DNA of 64,000 nucleotides from Juglans regia. Taxonomy: Eukaryota; Streptophyta; Magnoliopsida; Fagales; Juglandaceae. The position numbers and the translations under genes are program-made. The stretch lies in contig NC_049904.1 of the NCBI RefSeq assembly GCF_001411555.2, positions 31,385,370 through 31,449,369 on the forward strand, read 5' to 3'. This document shows, piece by piece, positions 57,204 through 64,000 of this stretch (position 1 is its first letter; the number at the start of each line of letters is the position of its first letter). Below the pieces are notes generated by a model. The model was not told the origin of the DNA and ran no database searches. It worked only from the letters and a program-made list of their open reading frames with translations.

Positions 57204-59169
57204 GTTAGTGGGTTTGTGGTTTGGTTTATGGGTGTTTGGATGGTTGGAAAACAGACTCAAGCTGTGGGTTTATGGGTTTTAGTGGGTTTGTCGTTTGATC
57301 ACTTTTATTCATAGCATAATTTGCATGCCTTGAGTCAAGGAATTTTCTTAGTTTGGAATAGAGGAAAATGGTGGGTTGGAGAGAAAATAAACGGAATAGA
57401 GGAAAAAACTAGGTATTGTTGGTTATGTCACATTGTTTTTTGTTCTACTTGATGTTGTATGCAATGCATTTGCTGTAATTGGGTTTTCACTTGATCTGAT
57501 TGTCTATGCTGCTATGATGGTTGGGCTTGTTTTCTCTATTATTTTTGCCAATGCAATCATTATTTGCAACATTGCTATTGTGATCTCAGTGTTGGAGGAT
57601 GTTTCGGGACCGCAGGCAATGCTGCGGTCCAGTGTGTTGATTAAGGGCCAGACTCAAGTTGGGATTTCTTGGATCCACAATTGGGATGGCCTTTATTGAG
57701 GGGTTGTTTGAGCACAGAGTGAAGACCCTGAGCTATGGGGATGGGTCTTCGAGGATATGGGAAGGGCCTCTTTTAGTGATCATGTATTCCTTTGTGGTGC
57801 TCATTGATTCTATGATGAGTGCAGTTTTCTACTTCAGTTGTAGATCTTCCAACATGGAAGCTTTGGACGGTGAAGGGCACTCAATACTAGAAACAATGGC
57901 TGTTTCTGCTGAAAGGATGGTCATTCACTGATGTTTACAAATCTCAGTAGAATACTTTTGATTGAATAACATGATGATGGGAGCACCAAGAAACAATTAG
58001 GATTTGCATGATCTCACCAGTGATGAGGAACAATATATTGACTTCAAATGTATAATGGATATACTTCTGTCATTGTTGATGATACATAATTGTCTTCAAA
58101 ATCATTTCAACTTCATTTGTAGAGACTACATATTCTTTTAGTATTCATTTGTAGAGTCTGCACACTGAAATTCTATTAACCAAATAGATTGTATTAGATT
58201 AATATCATCAAAGAATTAGGGAGGATGGGCATTAATGATTAAACAAAGCTCACTTCTTTATACCCTGTTAGATTAACATTTTCTGTTTTATGCTTATTGG
58301 GCTTTATATAATCTTCTTCTATCTATAACTCCTAAAGATTGAATTAACCCTATCCCGAGTGGGGAATGGATAAATCTCTTCAGTGCAATGGGGGATTCTT
58401 TTTCATGAATGGATACTGGAAAGTTTTTTTTTTTTTTTGGGTATGATCCACAGCTTTTGTATTGTGGTTGGAAGTCTTCTTCAAAACACCCTTTTAAATG
58501 GCAACAACTCTTACCTCTTTGGGCATTTGACTTATCTACCGGTTACCCTTCTTTGTTATTCCCTCAAGTGAGAAATTTCTCTACTAACAGTAAATTTCTC
58601 AGCAAAACCAACTCTCAACTCCTCATCTAAAATCTATATGCACTTCATTTTTGCTACATTAAACGATAAGCACTACTAACAGTCAAGTTCTTGATTATTA
58701 TTATTAAATAATAATTGTTCTATAAACAAAGATTTTAAGACTCACAGATTTGTAAATTATATTTTGAGGTCTGAGACTCTGAGGTTAGGCCCATCAGTAG
58801 CCCAACAAGAAGATATCGTATTCTAAATTCCTAATTTCAGACTTAGACATGATCAGTACCTAAGCCCAAAGCGCATGCATAATCATATTCTAAATTAGTA
58901 ATTTTACTCTTTGCCTTTTATCTTGTTTGAACTACATGAGCTACATTGTTTAGCTAATAATTTAGTTTAAATTATTCCTCAATTTAATGCAGGATTTCAT
59001 TCCTCAATTTGTTGACTAATGGATGAATCTATTAATAGTTTAGTTTAAATTTAACAATTTTCTTTTTATTCAAAACACATACAGCTTAAGTCTCTCTTTG
59101 CATCCTTTTAAGGGAATATGTTTTATTTAATTTGCAGGTATCTTACTCTATTTTTTTTTTAATTTGCAG
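57204..59169 (+). other. Probable 5' leader intron of the hAT transposase
   Basis: Donor candidate CAAG|GTTAGTGG at 57203/57204 and acceptor TTTGCAG at 59163-59169, six bases before the BED-domain ATG. The intron would carry the captured membrane-protein fragment. It is inferred from splice signals only. Confidence 0.5.
57409..57931 (+). pseudogene. Captured fragment of a host multi-pass membrane protein gene
   Basis: The first frame (to about 57,660) reads VGYVTLFFVLLDVVCNAFAV and continues through hydrophobic segments to SSVLIKGQTQVG. The second frame (from about 57,661) reads FLGSTIGMAFIEGLFEHRVK, LSYGDGSSRIWEGPLL, MYSFVVLIDSMMSAVFYFSC and ends with a stop at 57931. Together they match the C-terminal half of a conserved plant membrane protein family of unknown function (related to Arabidopsis At1g31130/At4g19950, from memory). 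A frameshift of one base separates the halves, so no full product can be made. It has no relation to transposition and lies inside the hAT in the sense direction. Confidence 0.75.
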
Positions 59170-59174
59170 GGAAT
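57932..59174. other. Rest of the hAT leader intron
   Basis: Apart from the captured piece, this AT-rich stretch holds no recognisable coding sequence. The first part may be the 3' untranslated region of the captured gene. It ends with a T-rich tract and the acceptor before the BED-domain ATG. Confidence 0.5.
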
Positions 59175-59498
59175 ATGCCTTCATCTGGGTCTGAATCAAT
59201 GCCCAATGTGATTCATTTGGATAGTACTCAGCCTCCAACTTTGGATAGCTCTCTCCCAACAACTAGTCCTCAAGTTCGCCCTCCTATCACAAGAAAACGG
59301 GGAAGATCAGATGTATGGCAACACTTTACGAGGATTGAGAATGTCGAGGATCCCAATGAGCCCAAAGCCACGTGCGATTATTGTGGTAAGGTTTTGTTAT
59401 GTTATCCTAAAAAACAAGGTACTTCATATTTGAAGTACCATCATCAAACATGTAAAGTCTTTAATGCTAGTGGAGTTGGAAGGGATAACCCCCAATAA
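59175..59498 (+). CDS. hAT transposase N-terminus: BED zinc finger (ends at in-frame stop)
   Basis: 107 residues from ATG 59175. A Ser/Pro-rich start precedes a BED finger (about 45-100): DVWQHFTRIENVEDP, CDYCGK as the Cys pair, and YLKYHHQTC supplying His and Cys. BED fingers of hAT transposases bind transposon DNA. The frame stops at TAA 59496-59498, and the transposase core resumes in the same frame three bases later. In related elements both parts form one protein, so this is most likely a nonsense change. The isolated BED piece could still bind the element ends. Confidence 0.8.
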   Translation: MPSSGSESMPNVIHLDSTQPPTLDSSLPTTSPQVRPPITRKRGRSDVWQHFTRIENVEDPNEPKATCDYCGKVLLCYPKKQGTSYLKYHHQTCKVFNASGVGRDNPQ

Positions 59499-59501
59499 AA
59501 A

Positions 59502-61365
59502 ATGATCGGGACTAGGAAGACGGGGGTGGATGGTACAACTAGCAGTCCTAGTGTTGGACTTGCTAAGTACAATGAACAGAAAATACGATCGGCGGTAGCT
59601 AAAATGATAATCATGGATGAGCTACCGTTTAGATTTGTAGAAAAACAAGGTTTTAAAGACTTTATGGCCGTAGTTGAGCCTAGATTTCCAATCCCCTCTC
59701 GCATTACTATTATGCGAGATTGTATGAAGATGTACATGTTAGAAAAAGATAAGTTGAAGAACATGTTCATGGCATCTGATTATAAGATTTGCATCACTAC
59801 TGACATGTGGACATCAATTCAAAATCTTAACTATATGTGCATAACAGTCCATTTTATTGATGATGATTGGATCTTGCATAAGAGGATTATAGATTTTAAG
59901 AAAGTTCCTGATCACAAAGGAATAACAATAGGAAAAGAGATTGAGTCATCTGTACTTGGATGGGGCATAAAGAATATATTTACAATCACAGTCGACAATG
60001 CATCCTCTAATACTACGGCCATTGATTATTTGAGGAAAATTGCCAAACTTAGGGATTGTATGGTATTAGAGAATGAACTTATGCATATAAGATGTTGTGC
60101 ATATATTTTGAATCTCATTGTTCAAGATGGATTGAAAGAAGTTGATAAATCAATTGTCAAGATTCGAAATGCAGTAAAATATGTGAAATCTTCCCCTGCA
60201 AGACTTAATAAGTTCAAGTCATGCGTAGAGAAGCAAAATATTTTGGGTGGTGGGCTTCTTTGTCTTGATGTTCCAACTAGGTGGAACTCAACATATTTAA
60301 TGTTGAGTGCGGCTCTCAAATATTATGCGGCATTTGAGGTGATGCAAGATGAAGACAATGAGTTTGGCCCATATTTACGTGAGATTGGACAAGGAATACC
60401 AACTTTACATGATTGGGAAACCATTAAGGTTTTTGTAAAATTTTTGAAACTTTTTTATGATACGACTTTGCGGGTTTCAGGCTCAATTTATGCAACTTCG
60501 AATTTGTTCATTAGAGAAGTATTTACAGTCTATAATTATTTGAACAAATTTTCTATGAGTGAGAGTAATATGCTGAAAACCATGTCGGAGATGATGTTGT
60601 TGAAATATGACAAGTATTGGGGGGATTTTGAGAAATTGAACAAAATGTTGTTTATTGCATCTATGCTTGATCCGCGCTTCAAGTTAGAAGTTTTGGAATT
60701 TTGTTTTAGAAATTTTCTTGGGAATGAGCGAGCGTCTGAACTTGTTGATTGGTTAAGGAGGATCATTGAGCGGATGTATAAGCAATATTCAAAATCTAGT
60801 GTAGGTTCAAGTAGGAGCCAATCAAGTATTGGTGAGACCCAAAGTAATACTTCTTATGATAATGTGGATGATATATTAAGTATGTTTGAACAATATCAAG
60901 CATCAAAGGGTGTGGTAGAGTCTAAATCAGAATTGGATAAGTATTTCATGGAAAGTGTTGAAGGATCGACACCCGACTTTGATATTCTACTATGGTGGAA
61001 AGTGAACTCAATCAGATATCCGATCCTTGCCAATATGGCTCGAGATGTGTTAGCTATTCCCATATCTACTGTTGCTTCTGAGTCGGCATTTAGCGTTGGA
61101 GGTCGTGTCTTAGATTCATTTCGTAGCTCATTGGCCCCAACAACAGTTGAATCTCTTATTTGCACACAAAACTGGTTAATGGCTCCCTCTATTAATTATG
61201 ACTCCCAAGATGTAATGGAAGATGCTGAAAGCTACAAGTTAGAAACCGGTAAGATTTACATTTGAACTTTATTTTCATATAGTCTTTTCAATTAATTATA
61301 TGTTTAACATAATTTTTTTTCATGTAGAGATAATTTTGAAGAATATTTTAAATGAGATCGATTGA
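59502..61365 (+). CDS. hAT transposase core (RICESLEEPER-like), two exons
   Basis: Exon 59502-61248, then an intron with donor ACCG|GTAAGA and acceptor CATGTAG, and a final short exon 61328-61365; 594 residues from ATG 59502. Without splicing the frame stops at 61265. Catalytic-region landmarks are CITTDMWTS (first Asp) and FTITVDNASSN (second Asp). The C-terminus has the hAT dimerisation domain: ILLWWKVNSIRYPILANMAR, then AIPISTVASESAFSVGGR. It lies in the same frame as the BED ORF. The combined length of about 700 residues is normal for RICESLEEPER-type transposases. The core alone lacks the DNA-binding finger and is probably not functional by itself. Confidence 0.85.
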
Positions 61366-61438
61366 AGATTACTTGAAGTACTTTTAGACCAAAACTAGCT
61401 AATCCAAGAGTAAGACCATTTTTTCTTTTTCTTTTGTT

Positions 61439-61800
61439 TTGTTTTGTTTTTTTTTTTGTTTGTGGGCATGTTCTTCAATCTTCACTTTCTTTCTTAGCAA
61501 TAGAGGATGTCCAATTTTAGTATCATTATCCAATTTTTTGTGGGCATGCAGATTAGCTAGTTTTGAAGACAGGAGGAAGATTCATGAACACGCATGGATA
61601 GGATTCATGTGGACATCAATTTTTTGTGGGCATGCAGATTACTTGAAGTACTTTTTTGTGGGTCCGGTTTAATTGATATGTATGCCAAGTGTGTTTGTGT
61701 TGGAAGTGCTCGCTAAGTGTTTAATAGGATTAAAGTAAGAGATGTGTTATGGAAGTACTTTTTTGTGGGTCCGGTTTAATTTTTTTAGTTTTTTTTTTAT
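61439..61800 (+). repeat. Shuffled short direct repeats in the hAT 3' region
   Basis: A 30-base segment starting GAAGTACTTTTTTGTGGGTC is present at 61645-61674 and 61752-61781. A TTTTTTGTGGGCATGCAGATTA segment occurs near 61,535 and 61,620. A related GATTACTTGAAGTACTTTT lies at about 61,367. The arrangement suggests repeated template switching or repair during transposition. Confidence 0.7.
61664..61752 (+). pseudogene. PPR gene fragment captured in the hAT
   Basis: One frame reads GLIDMYAKCVCVGSAR, a stop, then VFNRIKVRDVLW. This is one PLS-type pentatricopeptide repeat (compare MYIKCGSISSARVCF in the PPR gene at 24,097 of this window). Only about 30 codons are present, broken by the stop and followed by the repeated 30-base segment. 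It is non-functional. Confidence 0.65.
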
Positions 61801-61894
61801 GTGGATATTTACAAACATATTTTTTGTAATTCTTGGAGTCAGAAGATTAAGAGACTAACATATACCTATTTTCCAAAAAAAAAAAAAAAAGGAT

Positions 61895-62030
61895 AATCGG
61901 GTATTCCGAAAACACTGTGCGGGTCGGGCAATCGGGTATCGGGTAATTCGGGTAATCGGGTAACGGAATGGGCTTGGGTTCGGGTCGGGTCGGAACAATG
62001 AATTTCAGGTCGGGTCGGGTCGGGTGAACA
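61895..62030. repeat. Right subterminal repeat array of the hAT
   Basis: Dense CGGGTAATCGGGT, GGGTCGGGTCGG and similar units, inverted relative to the left array. Confidence 0.85.
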
Positions 62031-62036
62031 GTGCTA

Positions 62037-62044
62037 AATAAGAG
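62037..62044. repeat. hAT target-site duplication, right copy
   Basis: AATAAGAG, identical to the left flank. Confidence 0.9.
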
Positions 62045-62738
62045 TATTGTTTAGAACTTTTCAATATAGGGGAGAGACTTGCAGTCCGAGCACTGATATT
62101 AAACTAGTTAAATGTTAGTGAAGTTTAAATTTTGACTAAATTTTCTCAAAATTAATTGTAATAGACTAGTCAAATCATTTCAAGTCAAGTTATGAACTAG
62201 TAATAGGAGTGTAAAATAAATTGGGAAAACCGGTCCAGTCTGTTCTAAGCTTTTTAGGCCCGGACCGGTTATATTTAATATGTATTTTAAATTATTTTTT
62301 AAATATTATATATAATATTTTTTATATTATATATAATTTTTATATATAATATATATAATAATATAAATTATAATTATATATAAGATAATATTATTATAAT
62401 TTATAAAATACAAGTTTGATCTTAAACATTAAAATTTAATTGATCATATGCTTTGAACATAATATATATATATATATATATATTAATAACATTTTATCTT
62501 AAATTAATTTAAAAATAAATTGAAATTGTAAAACTTTAAACTGAAATTGATAAATCACATCAATATTTTGTTTGCACTTAAAATCAGTTTAAAATTGGAA
62601 AACAAATCCTAAATATCAAAAGATTTGATATTTATAATATACTAAAGTTGTAAATAAGATTACTAAAATATTATTTACCAAAAAATAAAGAAAATCACTC
62701 AAATATCATTACCAAATTTGTATGGTCTAATAAAATAT

Positions 62739-62772
62739 TAATATATTCTTTTTGATAAGTATATAATATATT
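62739..62772. mobile_element. Possible fourth tiny poly(T)/TTGATAAG insertion
   Basis: TAATATATT at 62739-62747 and 62764-62772 flanks 16 bases, CTTTTTGATAAGTATA. It shares the TTTTTGATAAG end with the insert near 18,650. The duplicated bases are simple AT, so chance is possible. Confidence 0.3.
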
Positions 62773-63069
62773 AATAATTTAGTAATACTAATATACATTA
62801 CTACATTAGTATATAATGTATATTAATTACAATTTACATTTTATGGCCTGATACTAATAGTCTAATACTATATTACTATTAGTAGTATGCTTTAAGTCTA
62901 TATATAAATTAGTATATAAATCACTATACTAAATAATTACATATGAAATAATGATATAGTAATATTGATACTATTTGTAATTTAGCATTAGTATACTAAT
63001 ACTGTCACTATAGTGTATCAATAATGTAGTTACAATAAATTAAACTCACTATAACAAATATTAATATAT

Positions 63070-63545
63070 AGTTATTCTAATATATTATATAGCTATTAAC
63101 AAATACTAATAGTCTAATATAGACTATAGTTATAGTTATACTAATATAGTTATACTAAATCACTATAACTAATACTAATATATAGCTATACTAATAGTCT
63201 AATATATTATATAGTTATAACTAATATTAATATATAGTTATTCTAATATTAATAGTCTAATATAGACTATAGTTATAGTTATACTAGTATGATTATACTA
63301 AATTACTATAACTAATACTAATATATAGCTATGCTATTATTCTAATATGAATACTATTATATAATCTAATATATTATATAGCAATAACTAATACTAGTTA
63401 TTCTAATATTTTTTTGTTTTGTTAAGTCTGAATGTAAAAGTTAATAATCTAATATATACTATAATTATATTTATACTAATAAAGTTATACTAAATTATCA
63501 TAACTAATACAAATATATAGTTATACTAATAATATAATAATATAA
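63070..63545. repeat. Degenerate tandem array, unit about 143 bp
   Basis: TCTAATATAGACTATAGTTA occurs at 63,113 and again at 63,256, with the intervening sequence repeating in order. A third unit starts at 63,448 (TCTAATATATACTATAATTA) after an additional 49 bases. Weaker traces lie to the left. Confidence 0.6.
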
Positions 63546-63760
63546 TTATTATATAATATATTAGACTATAGTATATTACCAATATAATATTAGACTACTA
63601 GTAAATTCTGAGGATTAGCTCAGCAAGTTTAGTTTTGGATTTACTTTCCAATAGTCACCAATTTGAGTCTTTTTAGGGCCACTGAAGATTTACCATCGTT
63701 AACTTCAGAATTTCCTGGAATTAATTAAGTGCACGTAAGTTGATCTGGACACTCGCGGTT

Positions 63761-64000
63761 ATAAAGAAAAAAAATATATATTAGAAAACGGCGCCGTTTC
63801 CTCTCCAGTATCCCAAATTCCCAATTGAAAAAACCGTCTAAGACCCGCCCCTCTTCCTCACTCTCTCACTCTGCCCGTCGACCCTTCAGCCTGAGTCCCC
63901 TCCCTCTCGCCGTCCTAAAAAACATAGACCCGCTCTCTCGCCGTTGCACCTCCCCTCACGGCCTCACCTCTCGAGCCGTTCCCATCGCACACACAGCCCC
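63761..64000. other. GC-richer pyrimidine-rich edge
   Basis: Contains the 14-base palindrome AAACGGCGCCGTTT at 63786-63799, followed by long C/T-rich sequence to the window end. It could be the leader of a gene starting beyond the edge, or the end of a repeat with similar composition (compare 28,680-28,870). The window ends before this can be settled. Confidence 0.35.

Larger units (their letters stand above)
56922..62036 (+). mobile_element. hAT transposon (RICESLEEPER/Ac type), gene-capturing
   Basis: A 5,115-bp element bounded by perfect 8-bp AATAAGAG duplications. The termini TAGGGGTGAACA (left) and TAGCACTGTTCA (right, read inward) share TAGNNNTGNNCA, a typical short imperfect hAT end. 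Subterminal regions are packed with CCCGAC/CGGGT repeats on both sides (about 56,938-57,030 and 61,895-62,030), the expected transposase binding arrays. Inside: a pyrimidine-rich leader, a likely 1,966-bp leader intron holding a captured host gene piece, a BED finger, the transposase, and a 3' region with a PPR scrap. The intact duplication suggests recent insertion. One in-frame stop probably inactivates its own transposase. Confidence 0.92.
62045..63760. other. AT-rich non-coding region right of the hAT
   Basis: No open reading frame worth reporting. AAACCGGTCC near 62,227 and GGACCGGTT near 62,262 form a small hairpin. Most of the rest is TA-rich, with a degenerate tandem array listed separately. 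Confidence 0.6.

Noticed and set aside
57409..59498. A fusion protein joining the captured membrane fragment to the BED finger.
   Set aside because: The fragment ends in its own stop, has a frameshift, and lies in a likely intron far from the BED start.

Overview
This is a stretch of nuclear DNA from a flowering plant. The evidence is GT-AG introns, plant-only gene families (PLS-class PPR, PMT-type methyltransferase, SDP1 lipase, CML calcium sensor, plant calmodulin-binding protein), AT-rich intergenic DNA full of short inverted-repeat elements, and a plant hAT transposon. The gene set and a repeat family whose ends resemble the MITEs of walnut, hickory and oak suggest a woody eudicot, perhaps a Fagales/Juglandaceae tree. 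That placement is my inference; nothing in the sequence proves it.

Layout. Bases 1-16,600 hold no gene I can support: they are AT-rich, with microsatellites, MITE copies and a few less AT-rich islands. A seven-exon PMT6-like Golgi methyltransferase gene lies on the minus strand at 16,805-21,527. An intronless organelle-type PPR gene (minus) follows at 24,097-26,040. From 26,060 to 33,100 there are only repeats, including a short GC-rich non-autonomous hAT element. An intronless CML36-like EF-hand gene (minus) is at 33,121-33,804. A repeat-dense gap runs to about 42,000. Next comes a three-exon SDP1-type triacylglycerol lipase gene (minus, 42,703-46,696) with a LINE reverse-transcriptase fragment just upstream of its start. 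A two-exon calmodulin-binding protein gene of the PICBP type (plus, 50,477-54,509) and a small unrecognised gene with a clear TATA box (plus, 56,208-56,498) complete the host genes.

The most interesting object is an apparently complete hAT transposon at 56,922-62,036, flanked by a perfect 8-bp target duplication. It encodes a BED finger and a RICESLEEPER-like transposase in one frame, interrupted by a single stop codon. A sense-strand piece of an unrelated host membrane-protein gene lies inside what looks like its 5' leader intron, and a scrap of a PPR gene lies near its 3' end. It therefore looks like a gene-capturing hAT. From 62,045 to the right edge the DNA is AT-rich, with a degenerate tandem array of about 143-bp units, then a pyrimidine-rich GC-richer edge that may lead into another gene or repeat.

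The host genes do not form a pathway. Two of them (CML36-like and PICBP-like) belong to calcium/calmodulin signalling, and the others act in lipid mobilisation, cell-wall methylation and organelle RNA processing. Much of the remaining structure is transposon-derived: at least five short repeat families, two abutting inverted MITE pairs, and several very short poly(T) insertions with target duplications.
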